DNA from: Rhizobium sp. 007
Lineage (GTDB): Bacteria > Pseudomonadota > Alphaproteobacteria > Rhizobiales > Rhizobiaceae
Assembly (NCBI RefSeq): GCF_015353075.1
Contig: NZ_CP064188.1
Location: 930,001-994,000 of the forward strand
DNA length: 64,000 nucleotides
Reading direction: 5' to 3'
The translations under genes were made by a program, and so were the position numbers. A model generated the notes under the pieces. It did no database searches. It was not told the origin of the DNA and worked only from the letters and a program-made list of their open reading frames with translations. Shown piece after piece: positions 55,293 to 63,895 of this stretch. Position 1 is the stretch's first letter; every line of letters begins with the position of its first letter.

Positions 55293-55636
55293 TTGGGGCC
55301 TCCGCGGACATGATAGGATCGGCGCGCATTGACCACGGAAGCGGGAGATACGCCCGATCCTTTGTCCCCGATCCTTTGCACAATCCGCACTCATGTCGTC
55401 CGTCCGCGTCTTCCACATCGCTTCGTTCGGCGGCAGCCGCTCGATAAGCTCTAGCGAGGTACGGTGGTGGACGCAAGCATGCGCCGCTCGCGCGCTATGG
55501 ATCATTTCCGCTGACATGCGGTCGATGTTTCGGTGCCCGAACCGACGGGATGCATGCATAATCGACTGGAAGCAAGATCTCACGGTTGCGCTCTGCGCTG
55601 CCCTGAGCGCTCGGCGCGGTCCGGTCGATCGCGACG
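55293..55636. other. Intergenic region, nothing recognised
   Basis: About 344 bases lie between the converging peroxiredoxin and DUF411 genes. Both strands have short open frames, but none matches a family I know. No clear terminator is visible. Confidence 0.4.
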
Positions 55637-56098
55637 TCAGACCTTCCGGGGGCGGACTTCCATGAATAGGTATGGTGCGCCGGTTCCCGAAGGGATCGCA
55701 TAGACGTCATAGGACGCCTGCGGGTCGTCTCCCATCCCCAACGAGCCAGGTGGCATGCCCGGCACGGCCAGCCCTCGGACCGGCGGCCGCTCCCGCAGCA
55801 GGCGTTGAACGGCCTCAAGCGGAACATGCCCCTCAAGGTAGTATTCCTCGACGATGGCAGTGTGGCATCCCTCCACGGCGGCAGGCACGCCAAGCCGCGC
55901 CTTGACCGCGGCAAGGTCGTCGGTGTCGCGGGCGTCGACGGAAAATCCTGCCGCGGCCATCGCCTTCGACCATTCATGACAGCAGCCGCAGTTCGGATCC
56001 TTGTAGACCGTCATCTTCGACGGGGCCGCGGCGCGGACCCCTCCAACAACGAACGCCAGGGCGGATGCCGCCAATGCTATGAAGCTTCTCCTGTGCAT
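55637..56098 (-). CDS. DUF411 periplasmic metal-binding protein
   Basis: This 153-residue protein has a signal peptide (HRRSFIALAASALAFVVGG, ending VRA-AA) and the DUF411 core: MTVYKDPNCGCCHEWSKAM with its Cys-Gly-Cys-Cys-His metal site, then VPAAVEGCHTAIVEEYYLEGHVP and PGMPPGSLGM. DUF411 proteins accompany copper-resistance genes. ATG 56098 with GGAG upstream is preferred to a GTG at 56107. It is the last gene of the copper operon. Confidence 0.9.
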   Translation of the reverse strand: MHRRSFIALAASALAFVVGGVRAAAPSKMTVYKDPNCGCCHEWSKAMAAAGFSVDARDTDDLAAVKARLGVPAAVEGCHTAIVEEYYLEGHVPLEAVQRLLRERPPVRGLAVPGMPPGSLGMGDDPQASYDVYAIPSGTGAPYLFMEVRPRKV

Positions 56099-56153
56099 CG
56101 TCTCCACTCCTCGATATCCTGCCGCCCGGGCGGATCCGGGCGGCAGGGATCCG

Positions 56154-56441
56154 CTATTTTACCTCGGTGACGGTCAGCTTGCCATTCACGCGTTCGGCAA
56201 CGAACTCGATGTTCGAACCTTCCTTCAGCTTTTCGAGCAGAGCCGCGTTTTCAACGCGGAAGACCATCGTCATCGCCGGCATGTCGAGGCTCTTCAGGTC
56301 TTCATGCTTGATGGTGACCTTCTTCGCCTTGGCGTCGATCTTGTTGACGACGCCTTTGGTGAATTCCTGGGCAAACGCACCGAAGGCCGCGCTGGCGGAG
56401 AGCAGGGCGGCGATGCCGATCTTGATCATTGCCGTTTTCAT
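56154..56441 (-). CDS. cusF: CusF-type periplasmic copper-binding protein
   Basis: This 95-residue OB-fold protein has a signal peptide ending AFA-QE. The metal site aligns with E. coli CusF: His, then eight residues on the position of Trp44, then the two Met ligands (HEDLKSLDMPAMTM). Here Met replaces the Trp whose ring caps the copper, giving three Met and one His around the site. CusF carries Cu(I) or Ag(I) to a CusCBA pump, but no CusB or CusA gene is in this operon. Confidence 0.9.
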   Translation of the reverse strand: MKTAMIKIGIAALLSASAAFGAFAQEFTKGVVNKIDAKAKKVTIKHEDLKSLDMPAMTMVFRVENAALLEKLKEGSNIEFVAERVNGKLTVTEVK

Positions 56442-56463
56442 GCTTGTGACTCCTTTTTACAGA

Positions 56464-56943
56464 TTACTTGCCAGCGACGGTGACGTCGCCGTGCATGCCG
56501 GCTTCATAGTGGCCGGGGATCAGGCAGGCGAACTTGAACTGGCCGTCGGTGGTGAACTTCCAGACGATCTCGCCGGATTGACCGGCCGGAAGTCGGATCG
56601 AATTCGGATCGTCATGTTCCATCTCCGGGAACTTCTCCATGACTGCCTTATGCTCAAGAATCTTGTCTTCCTGATCGAGCACGAACTCGTGGTCGAGCGT
56701 TCCGGCATTCTTGATCGCGATCTTGACCGTCTGCCCCTTGCGGACGTTGAAGACGGCGGGAGTGAATATCATCTTCCCGTCGTCGGTTTCCTTCATCGTG
56801 ACGCGGATCGTTTGTGTTGCCTTGGCTTTATCGCCAGGTTCGCCAATGGCCATTTTTTCACCGTGACCGCCAGCGTGATTGCCGGTAGCCAGGGCTGGGG
56901 TTGCGAGGGCGACCAGCGCCAGTGCCAATACATAGTTTTTCAT
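56464..56943 (-). CDS. Cupredoxin-domain copper protein
   Basis: This 159-residue secreted protein has a signal peptide ending ALA-TG and a His/Met-rich start (NHAGGHGEKM). The plastocyanin/azurin-like fold has a type 1 copper site: His in LDHEFVL, and Cys, His and Met in CLIPGHYEAGM. It may pass electrons or Cu(I) to the neighbouring multicopper oxidase. It lies 33 bases after that gene and 22 bases before cusF. Confidence 0.92.
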   Translation of the reverse strand: MKNYVLALALVALATPALATGNHAGGHGEKMAIGEPGDKAKATQTIRVTMKETDDGKMIFTPAVFNVRKGQTVKIAIKNAGTLDHEFVLDQEDKILEHKAVMEKFPEMEHDDPNSIRLPAGQSGEIVWKFTTDGQFKFACLIPGHYEAGMHGDVTVAGK

Positions 56944-56976
56944 GGGTAAATCCTTTTTTTATGTGGAAGATGAGCC

Positions 56977-58323
56977 TCAGCCGTTTGTCGGCTTGGGTGT
57001 GATTTGCGTTTTCGCGTCTTTGGCCTTGGTCGCGTCCGGCAGTTCGCCGCTCCACTCCCAAGCCTGGGTCCCGGGCGGGTTTTCGTACCAGCCCGGATCG
57101 GAGTAATCGTCCGCCGAGATGCCCTCGCGGACCTTCACGACCGAGAACATGCCGCCCATCTCGATGGGGCCGTGCGGCCCCCAGCCGGTCATCATGGGAA
57201 TGGTATTCTCGGGAATGGGCATTTCCATTTCGCCCATGTCGGCCATGCCCTTGGTGCCCATGGGCATGTATTCCGGCTGCAGCTTCTTGATCTTCTCGGC
57301 GACCTTCGACTTGTCCGCGCCGATGAAGGTCGGGATGTCGTGACCCATGGCGTTCATCGTGTGGTGCGACTTGTGGCAGTGAATCGCCCAGTCGCCGAGG
57401 TACTTGGCGTCGAACTCATAGGCACGCATCGCACCAACAGGGATGTCGATGCTCACCTCCGGCCACCGCGCTTCCGGCCGCACCCAGCCGCCGTCGGTGC
57501 ACGTCACCTCGAAGTCGTAGCCATGCATGTGGATTGGATGGTTCGTCATCGTCAGGTTCCCGACGCGGACCCGCACCCTGTCGTTCTTCGAAACGACGAG
57601 CGGGCTGATGTCCGGAAACACGCGGCTGTTCCAGCACCACATGTTGAAGTCGGTCATCTCCATGATGCGCGGCACGTACGATCCAGGATCGATGTCGTAG
57701 GCGTTGAGCAGAAAGACGAAGTCGCGGTCGACGCGCATGAACTTCGGATCCTTGGGATGGACGACGAAGAAGCCCATCATGCCCATGGCCATCTGCACCA
57801 TCTCATCTGAATGCGGGTGGTACATGAAGGTGCCGGATTTCACGAGGTCGAACTCGTAGACGAAGGTCTTGCCGGCAGGAATGTGCGGCTGCGTCAGCCC
57901 GCCGACGCCGTCCATGCCCGACGGCACGATCATGCCGTGCCAGTGGATCGTCGTGTGCTCCGGAAGCTTGTTCGTCACGAAGATGCGGATGCGATCTCCT
58001 TCGACGGCCTCGATGGTTGGCCCCGGAGATTGGCCGTTGTAACCCCACAAGTAGGCGGTCATGCCGTCGGCCATCTCGCGTTCGACCGGTTCGGCAACGA
58101 GGTGGAACTCCTTGACGCCGTTGTTCATCCGGTGGGGCAGGGTCCAGCCGTTGAGCGTGACGACCGGCTGGTAGTCCGGACCCGAGGTCGGGTGAAGCGG
58201 CGGCTGCATGTCCGCCGATTCCATTGTCGGGGCGTCGGGAAGGCCCATCGCCGACGTCTTCGTCCAGGTTCCCGCCGCAAGCAGGGCCGCGCTCGCACCG
58301 AACAGTTGTCGTCTGTTGAACAT
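56977..58323 (-). CDS. Multicopper oxidase, Tat-exported
   Basis: This 448-residue oxidase likely converts toxic Cu(I) to Cu(II) in the periplasm. The Tat signal is FNRRQLFGASAALLAAG. Copper-ligand motifs are complete: TIHWHG, YHPHSDE, HPIHMHGYDFEV and HCHKSHHTMNAM. A Met-rich stretch follows (GMADMGEMEMPIPENTIPMM). It is shorter than CopA (about 600) and CueO (about 500). ATG 58323 sits 14 bases after the TolC-like gene; the frame is open further upstream but only as a shadow of that gene. Confidence 0.92.
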   Translation of the reverse strand: MFNRRQLFGASAALLAAGTWTKTSAMGLPDAPTMESADMQPPLHPTSGPDYQPVVTLNGWTLPHRMNNGVKEFHLVAEPVEREMADGMTAYLWGYNGQSPGPTIEAVEGDRIRIFVTNKLPEHTTIHWHGMIVPSGMDGVGGLTQPHIPAGKTFVYEFDLVKSGTFMYHPHSDEMVQMAMGMMGFFVVHPKDPKFMRVDRDFVFLLNAYDIDPGSYVPRIMEMTDFNMWCWNSRVFPDISPLVVSKNDRVRVRVGNLTMTNHPIHMHGYDFEVTCTDGGWVRPEARWPEVSIDIPVGAMRAYEFDAKYLGDWAIHCHKSHHTMNAMGHDIPTFIGADKSKVAEKIKKLQPEYMPMGTKGMADMGEMEMPIPENTIPMMTGWGPHGPIEMGGMFSVVKVREGISADDYSDPGWYENPPGTQAWEWSGELPDATKAKDAKTQITPKPTNG

Positions 58324-58337
58324 GGTGATGTCCTTTC

Positions 58338-59804
58338 TCAATGGCCGCCGCCACCGCTGCTTTCGGAAGCAGCGGCGACCTCGGTCTCTGCCGACGCGTT
58401 CGTCGCACCGCCGCCGTAGATGGCTGGCGCGAGGTTGGCTTCGGCCAGCCAGAAGTCTCGCTTCGCGTTGACGGAGAGCTGGATGGAGTTGATCTTGTCG
58501 CGGGTGTCGGTGAGCAGCTCGAAGGTGTTGGTGATCATGCCGTTGTAGGTCAGCAGGGATTCCTCCTCGACCTTGGTGCGCAACGGCACGACGGCGTTGC
58601 GGTAGTGCCGCGCGATGTCGTAATTCGAGCGGTAGGCCTCGTAGGCGGAGCGCGCTTCCGAGCGGACGTTGACGGCCTTCTCCGCGAGCTGGTTCGCCGC
58701 CCGCATGTACGCCGCCTCGGCCTTGCGCATCCGGGCCTTGCCGGTGTCGAAGATCGGGATTGCGAACTCCAGTTCGACCTGGGCGGTCGTCCTGGTCTTC
58801 TTCTCGTCGTCCTCGATTTCCCGTTCGGTTTCGAAACCGGTCAGGATTTCGAGGTCGGTGACGTAGCGCGTCGCCTCGGTGAGGCCGTAGGATCTGGCAG
58901 TTGCCTCGAGTTCGAGCTTCGCCACCTGGAGGTCTATCCGATTTCGGAGTGCTTCGGCCTCGATGGTGTCGCCCCTGACGACGGACTTTGGAAGGGGAGG
59001 CAGGCTGTTTGGAACCTGGTAGTCCAGGTCCGTGCCCCAAAGGCCCATGAGCCGTGTCAGCTCCTCCTTGGCGAGACGGGCCGCCAGCCGGGCTTTCGCG
59101 GTCTCTCCGGCGAGTTCGGCGACGAACACATGTTCGCGGGCCTGGGCGCCCTTGGTCATCGAGCCGGTCTCGCCCAGCTTCTCCGCAAGCTCGGAAGCGG
59201 CGTCCGCCGTCGCCTGGGCGCGCTGGAGCTGCCCGACGTTCTCCCAGGCTGCCACCGCGCCGATCCAGGCACGCCGCGTGTCGGCGGCGACCTGGAGCGT
59301 TTTCACGGCCGCGGTCAACTGCGCCTGCCGGAAGCGGGTGTCGGCGATCGCCACGTCCCGGTTCCTCGTCGCGAGTGCCAGGATGTTCGTCGTGATCATC
59401 CCTTCGATGGTCTTGAACGCCTCCAGTTCCGGCGTCCCCATGCCAGTCGTGCCGATGGAGACGGTCGGGTTGATGAACATCGTCGACTGCCAGGCGTCGG
59501 CGGCGCTGTCGCCAAGATCGGCGTAGGTCGCCTGGAGGCCCCTGTTGTTGAGCAGGGCGACCTGGACGGCCGTCTCGACGTCGAGGGCCTTCTTTCGAGC
59601 GAGCAGGCTTCTTACCTGCGCGGCTGCCGACCGGGCCTGGTTTTGGTTCTGGATCCAGACGGTCTGCTTCGCCGTGACAGCGGCGGTCTTGTTTGAAACG
59701 GAGGTGAAGCCGGCTTCCTTGCTGGAATACTCTGCGCCCGTGACGCAGCCGCTCAGTACCAGCGGGAATACCAGCGCCACCATCGTTCTTCTAGGCTCGA
59801 TCAT
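58338..59804 (-). CDS. TolC-family outer membrane lipoprotein
   Basis: This 488-residue outer-membrane efflux protein has a lipoprotein signal (VFPLVLSGC). The two repeats of the TolC fold are seen, with long coiled-coil helices (AASELAEKLGETGSMTKG; AEAAYMRAANQLAEKA) and IFDTGKARMRKAE. The C-terminal tail is rich in Ala, Ser and Gly, ending ESSGGGGH. No inner-membrane pump or membrane fusion gene lies in the operon. ATG 59804 overlaps the small lipoprotein stop as ATGA; the longer frame to 60104 is not coding. Confidence 0.9.
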   Translation of the reverse strand: MIEPRRTMVALVFPLVLSGCVTGAEYSSKEAGFTSVSNKTAAVTAKQTVWIQNQNQARSAAAQVRSLLARKKALDVETAVQVALLNNRGLQATYADLGDSAADAWQSTMFINPTVSIGTTGMGTPELEAFKTIEGMITTNILALATRNRDVAIADTRFRQAQLTAAVKTLQVAADTRRAWIGAVAAWENVGQLQRAQATADAASELAEKLGETGSMTKGAQAREHVFVAELAGETAKARLAARLAKEELTRLMGLWGTDLDYQVPNSLPPLPKSVVRGDTIEAEALRNRIDLQVAKLELEATARSYGLTEATRYVTDLEILTGFETEREIEDDEKKTRTTAQVELEFAIPIFDTGKARMRKAEAAYMRAANQLAEKAVNVRSEARSAYEAYRSNYDIARHYRNAVVPLRTKVEEESLLTYNGMITNTFELLTDTRDKINSIQLSVNAKRDFWLAEANLAPAIYGGGATNASAETEVAAASESSGGGGH

Positions 59805-60028
59805 GAGGCGTCTCCATTGGCTGGAGACTGCAGATCGTTCTGTCTGCGCCACGGCTTGGGGTCGACGGGCTGCCTGGCGACGTAGGCCGAGATCGGCGAC
59901 CGGTATGCGACCGGGCGCGCGGACGGCTGTTCGACTGCGGCGGAGGACGCCACCACGTCGGGAGGAAGTGTGGATGCGCAGCCGCCGATAACAAGCGGCA
60001 GCCCCACCACGAAAAGCGAGGGTTTCAT
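59801..60028 (-). CDS. Small lipoprotein in the copper operon
   Basis: This 75-residue protein begins with a lipoprotein signal (LPLVIGGCAS). The rest is a short, proline-rich, low-complexity chain with no family I recognise (VAYRSPISAYVARQPVDP). Its stop overlaps the ATG of the TolC-like gene by four bases, so both are made together. It could help place the TolC-like protein, but that is a guess. Confidence 0.7.
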   Translation of the reverse strand: MKPSLFVVGLPLVIGGCASTLPPDVVASSAAVEQPSARPVAYRSPISAYVARQPVDPKPWRRQNDLQSPANGDAS

Positions 60029-60120
60029 TATGAAATTTCCGAATAAGAGATTGCCTACGGGGCACCCACCGCACGAAGGCAGGTGTCCGGCTGGACCCGA
60101 TCAAGCGGGCGCGTCTCTAT

Positions 60121-60519
60121 TCAGATATTCGGGGGACGGTGGAGGGGCGGCAGTTGGCCAAGCGTCGTCCGGTCGTCGATGAACTGCCGGATGGAAATCT
60201 CGACGGGTCCGCCGACGTCGGGGCCCTCACAAATCATGCCAAGCCCGCCGCAGAAATCGCTGCAGCATTCCTGCTTGACCAGCTTCGATACACCATCGGC
60301 TCTATCGGAGATGTCGCCATGCGAGTGGTCATGATGGGCCATGTCCGCCACGTCGTGGCCCTCGTGAGACGGCGTCACGTCCGAGGCGACGGCTTCCAGT
60401 TCGGGGAACGAGGAGCCGTGCATCGCCGCGTTGGCGTTCGACAGCGAGTACCCCGCCAGTGATACGATGACCACCAGCCGCATCATCACGAGCAGCCTGC
60501 TCATTGTGATTCGGTACAT
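60121..60519 (-). CDS. Small secreted His-rich protein, first gene of the copper operon
   Basis: This protein of about 132 residues has a membrane or signal segment (MRLVVIVSLAGYSLSNANA) followed by a His/Asp-rich stretch (HEGHDVADMAHHDHSHGD) and a Cys cluster (QECCSDFCGGLGMICEG). Both could bind copper. Proteins of this form often open copper operons in alphaproteobacteria, but I cannot name a family. The start is uncertain: ATG 60519 is used, and 60504 or 60531 are also possible. Confidence 0.65.
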   Translation of the reverse strand: MYRITMSRLLVMMRLVVIVSLAGYSLSNANAAMHGSSFPELEAVASDVTPSHEGHDVADMAHHDHSHGDISDRADGVSKLVKQECCSDFCGGLGMICEGPDVGGPVEISIRQFIDDRTTLGQLPPLHRPPNI

Positions 60520-60564
60520 CTTGCCCATTCCCAACGAGCTACATGCAAAGCAGCCCGATTTCAA

Positions 60565-61260
60565 TTAGGACCTATCTGTTGTCGATGTTCGAGTCCTTTA
60601 TATGGCGCGAATACCACGTTGTGCACAGGCTAGTGCTTCCAACGGCGGTAACGTCAATGGGAGCCGTTCTTTCTGACCATGATTGATCTCGCGCCCATTC
60701 ATCGCGGCTCTTGGCGCAGCAACGATATTACCAATGCAGTCGGAGCCTGTGTTTAATAGGCTCTCAGCACCACAAGCATGTCCGCCGGGAATGTGCCGAA
60801 ATCTGCGTTCCGTGCGCCGAAGACTGCGAACGGATCGGCGACATGCAGAGCTGCGTCGACGCCTGCCGGAAGTGCGCCGAGAGCCGTGAGAAGATGGCCC
60901 CCTGAGGCGATTGCGACGGGCCAGTGTACGACTTGTCAATGCGCAACAATCGCCTCGCAGCCTATCATGAGAGAGTGATCGGCAGGGCGAAGGGCCGCGG
61001 GCTCAGGATCGACGTCGGGTCGCGCAGGCATGTTCCGCAGCGCAGAAATGTATTTTCCGGGAGGGCGGAGCGGTTTTCGATGCCGCTCCCGCCCATCAGC
61101 AAATTCGACGATATCACCCGACGTGACCTATGCCTTCGCAGAACACCATCTCAGGCTGACGTTGAAGGCATTACAAGGCACTGATGGCTGATTGGCCCCA
61201 AGGCGGAGACGCTCTGAACCCTTCACCTCCGAGTTGCCCACGTTAACTTCCATATGGAAC
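60565..61260. other. Gap between the copper operon and hutC
   Basis: Apart from the decayed DUF326 fragment at 60762-60905 I find no gene here. The left part should hold the promoter of the copper operon. No CueR-type inverted repeat stands out to me. Confidence 0.45.
60762..60905 (+). pseudogene. Remnant of a four-helix-bundle copper storage protein (DUF326/Csp)
   Basis: The frame encodes a Cys-rich C-terminal end: RRECAEICVPCAEDCERIGD and CVDACRKCAESREKMAP. The regular Cys spacing is that of the last two helices of DUF326/Csp copper storage proteins, which are normally 110-130 residues. The first two helices are missing and the sequence before about 60762 does not fit the family. It was probably once part of the adjoining copper island. 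Confidence 0.7.
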
Positions 61261-62025
61261 TCAGATACCCTGTTCGTCAACCATCCTGCCGCTGCGCGCT
61301 TCCAGCCGATAGCGGTGCCCCGGATAGACAAGTCTGGCAGTCGAGACAATCTTCTTGCCCGACCAGGTCCGTCGCCGGATCGCAAGGCAGGGTTCCGTTT
61401 TCAAGATCATCAGCAGCTTGCATTCCCAGCTTCTCGGCATTGCCGCCTCGACGACGTGCTCGGATCCACTCAATGGCGCTGCGGCCGTGAGATAAGCATT
61501 CGGCGTCACTGAAGAGAAGTCTTGCTCCAGGTAATTCGGCGCCGCCGACGGGTTGACGAAGCGGTCTTCGATTTGCACCGGAACGCCGTTTTCACTGTGA
61601 ACGATGAGCGAGTGGAAGACAAAGCCGCCGATTTCGAGCTCCAGCGCGTCAGCCACTTCCGGGGAGGCGGTTTCTTTCGCAAGAACAATGACCGCTGCCT
61701 CATGCGCGTTTCCGCGCTCGGCAATCTCATCAGCAATATTACGCACTTCAAAAAGCGCAGAATAGCCTTTGCGCTCCGCAACAAACGAACCGACGCCCTG
61801 GATGCGCACCAGCTCACCCTCGCTGGCAAGCTCGCGCAACGCCCGATTGGCGGTCATCTTGCTGACGCCGAGCTCGACGACGAGTTCATTCTCGGAAGGC
61901 ACGCGATGCTTCGGCGGCCATTCGCCGCTGTGAATGCGATCGAGGATCATCTGTTTGACGCCGGCATAAAGCGGTGCAGTGTCATTTTCCGAAAACTCGC
62001 GCTTCATCTCGCCCGGACGCTTCAT
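61261..62025 (-). CDS. hutC: HutC-type GntR repressor (histidine utilisation)
   Basis: This 254-residue regulator has a winged helix (VPSENELVVELGVSKMTANRAL, ELVRIQGVGSFVAERKG) and a UTRA effector domain (VQIEDRFVNPSAAPNYLEQDF). HutC proteins repress histidine degradation genes and release DNA on binding urocanate. ATG 62025 has AAAGGA upstream; in-frame starts at 62007, 62043 and 62082 are alternatives. It is divergent from an amino acid importer, which it probably controls; no hut enzyme gene lies within the window. Confidence 0.88.
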   Translation of the reverse strand: MKRPGEMKREFSENDTAPLYAGVKQMILDRIHSGEWPPKHRVPSENELVVELGVSKMTANRALRELASEGELVRIQGVGSFVAERKGYSALFEVRNIADEIAERGNAHEAAVIVLAKETASPEVADALELEIGGFVFHSLIVHSENGVPVQIEDRFVNPSAAPNYLEQDFSSVTPNAYLTAAAPLSGSEHVVEAAMPRSWECKLLMILKTEPCLAIRRRTWSGKKIVSTARLVYPGHRYRLEARSGRMVDEQGI

Positions 62026-62097
62026 TGCCCATTCCTTTTGCATCGATGGAATCTGCCCGATAAACAGACTTTTCTCTTGCATATCATGAAATCTCTC

Positions 62098-62111
62098 ATA
62101 TGGTACCCTAT
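62098..62111. promoter_or_regulatory. Possible HutC operator
   Basis: ATATGGTACCCTAT is an imperfect palindrome around GGTACC in the divergent hutC-transporter region. HutC sites are AT-rich TATA-containing dyads, so this is a candidate, but it does not match the consensus exactly. It stands 73 bases upstream of hutC and 112 upstream of the transporter. Confidence 0.4.
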
Positions 62112-62222
62112 ACAACCTCCTGATCGAGCCTTCGAGTAAAATCGATGACGACAGGCAAGCCGGCGCAGACCGGTTTCATGCAGCCACAAGGTCAATGACA
62201 ACTTCAGAGGAGAATGATGATA

Positions 62223-63065
62223 ATGAGATTCAAGACGCTTTTTCTTTCCACCGGGTTTACGCTTGCAGCCTTCGCCGCCCCGCTCGCCGCCAAGGATTGG
62301 AAGACCGCGACGATAACGCTCGAAGGCGCCTACGCGCCGTGGAATCTGACGAATGCCGACGGCTCGCTTGGCGGTTTCGAACCCGAACTCGCCAAGATCC
62401 TTTGCGAACGTGCCAAGATCGAGTGCAAGCTCGTCGCCTCCGACTGGGACGGGATGATTCCAGCGCTCAACGCCGGAAAGTTCGACGTCATCATGGACGC
62501 CTTGTCGATCACCGAGGAGCGCAAGAAGATCATCGACTTTACGGTTCCCTATGCCGCGACCCCCGCCGCCTTTGCGACAGCAAAGGATAGTCCGCTTGCC
62601 AACGCCGCAGGCACAGGCACGACCATCAAGATGACCCCCGGCCAGACCGGGGTGAAGGAAATTGAAGGCCTCAAGGAAGTCTTCAAGGACAAGACGATCG
62701 GCATTCAGGCGGCGACTGTCTACGCCAAATTCGTCTACGACAACTTCGGCAGCATCGCCGAGATTCGTGAATACAAGACCGGCGCAGACCGCGACCTTGA
62801 CTTGCAGAGCGGCCGTATCGATCTCGGCTTCGACGATGCGGTCTATTTCAACAACGCGTTCCAAGCCGCAAACGGTGCGCTTGCCTTTACCGGTCCCGAA
62901 ATCGCCGGCTCCATCTGGGGCGAGGGCGAAGGTCTTGGACTGCGCAAGGCAGATACGGATCTGCGCGACAAGTTCAACCAGGCCATCAAGTCGGCCCTTG
63001 CCGATGGCACCGTCAAAAACCTCTCGATGAAGTGGTTCAAGGTCGACGTCAGCCCGCAACAGTAA
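62223..63065 (+). CDS. Polar amino acid ABC substrate-binding protein
   Basis: This SBP_bac_3 protein of about 280 residues has a signal peptide ending PLAA-KD. GAYAPWNLTNADGSLGGFEP near the start and ASDWDGMIPALNAGKFDVIM are typical of histidine, lysine/arginine/ornithine or opine-binding proteins, with strong likeness to the nopaline/octopine group. ATG 62223 (MRFKTLF) is taken; ATGs at 62214 and 62217 are in frame. With hutC alongside, histidine is the likeliest ligand. Confidence 0.9.
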   Translation: MRFKTLFLSTGFTLAAFAAPLAAKDWKTATITLEGAYAPWNLTNADGSLGGFEPELAKILCERAKIECKLVASDWDGMIPALNAGKFDVIMDALSITEERKKIIDFTVPYAATPAAFATAKDSPLANAAGTGTTIKMTPGQTGVKEIEGLKEVFKDKTIGIQAATVYAKFVYDNFGSIAEIREYKTGADRDLDLQSGRIDLGFDDAVYFNNAFQAANGALAFTGPEIAGSIWGEGEGLGLRKADTDLRDKFNQAIKSALADGTVKNLSMKWFKVDVSPQQ

Positions 63066-63076
63066 GCGCCGGTTCC

Positions 63077-63104
63077 GGCCGAAACTTCCGGCCCCCGCTT
63101 TTTT
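63077..63104 (+). terminator. Partial terminator after the binding-protein gene
   Basis: GGCCG at 63077-63081 pairs with CGGCC at 63089-63093; a run of six T follows at 63099-63104. It lies 12 bases after the binding-protein stop and before the permease gene, so it would reduce but not end expression of the permeases. Confidence 0.5.
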
Positions 63105-63160
63105 GACGGGGACCGCATGTTATTCTGACAGCCCCTTCAAGGGCAGCGCGGGGAACGGAT

Positions 63161-63886
63161 ATGGCGACACTGGAACTGATTGGCTTCGGCTCGACCGGGT
63201 GGGGGGCACTGCTGCTGCTCGGTGCGGCGACGACGCTCGCCGTGACGGCGACAGCGCTCGCAATCGGGGCGCTGCTCGGAACGATCGTCGCCGGCGCCAA
63301 GCTATCCGGCAATTGGGTGCTCTTTGCCATCGGCAGTCTCTACACCACCGTTTTTCGCGGCGTTCCCGAACTGCTGATCATCTATCTGATCTATTTCGGC
63401 GGATCATCCGCGATGACGGCGATCGGCACGGCCATGGGTTACGAGGGTTTCCTCGGACTGCCTTCCTTCGCGGCCGGTGCGCTGGCCGTCGGTATCATTT
63501 CAGGCGCATATCAGGCGGAGGTCTTCCGTGGCGCCTACCTTGCGATTTCCAAGGGTGAACTTGAGGCGGCATCCGCAATCGGCATGCCCCGTGGCTTGCG
63601 CTTCCGCCGCATTATCATGCCACAGGTCCTGCGTTTTGCCATTCCCGGTCTCGGCAATGTCTGGCAATTGAGCCTCAAGGACTCGGCGCTGGTTTCGGTG
63701 ACGGGTCTCGCCGAATTGATGCGGACCAGCCAGGTCGCGGCCGGCTCTACCCGGCAATATTTCCTCTTCTTCATCGTCGGTGGCGCGCTCTATCTGATCC
63801 TGACGAGCCTTTCCGATCGGGTATTCAACGGTGCCGAGCGGCGGACAAACCGCAGCATGCCGGCAGCTGCGATGGGCCAGGCCTGA
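63161..63886 (+). CDS. Polar amino acid ABC permease (HisQ type)
   Basis: This 241-residue permease has five predicted membrane segments. The motif TVFRGVPELLIIYLIYFGG and the EAA loop GELEAASAIGMPRGLRFRRIIMPQVLRFAIPG are those of HisQ/OccQ proteins (length of motif parts given as seen). It follows the binding protein after 95 bases and precedes the second permease by nine bases. Confidence 0.92.
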   Translation: MATLELIGFGSTGWGALLLLGAATTLAVTATALAIGALLGTIVAGAKLSGNWVLFAIGSLYTTVFRGVPELLIIYLIYFGGSSAMTAIGTAMGYEGFLGLPSFAAGALAVGIISGAYQAEVFRGAYLAISKGELEAASAIGMPRGLRFRRIIMPQVLRFAIPGLGNVWQLSLKDSALVSVTGLAELMRTSQVAAGSTRQYFLFFIVGGALYLILTSLSDRVFNGAERRTNRSMPAAAMGQA

Positions 63887-63895
63887 GGAACGACC

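Noticed and set aside
55393..55583. Open frames on both strands next to DUF411
   Set aside because: No family resemblance could be found by reading; they end inside neighbouring genes.
58324..59040. Long open frame upstream of and in line with the multicopper oxidase
   Set aside because: It is the antisense-of-sense register shadow within the TolC-like gene; its sequence is Arg/Gly-rich noise, while the Tat signal begins at 58323.
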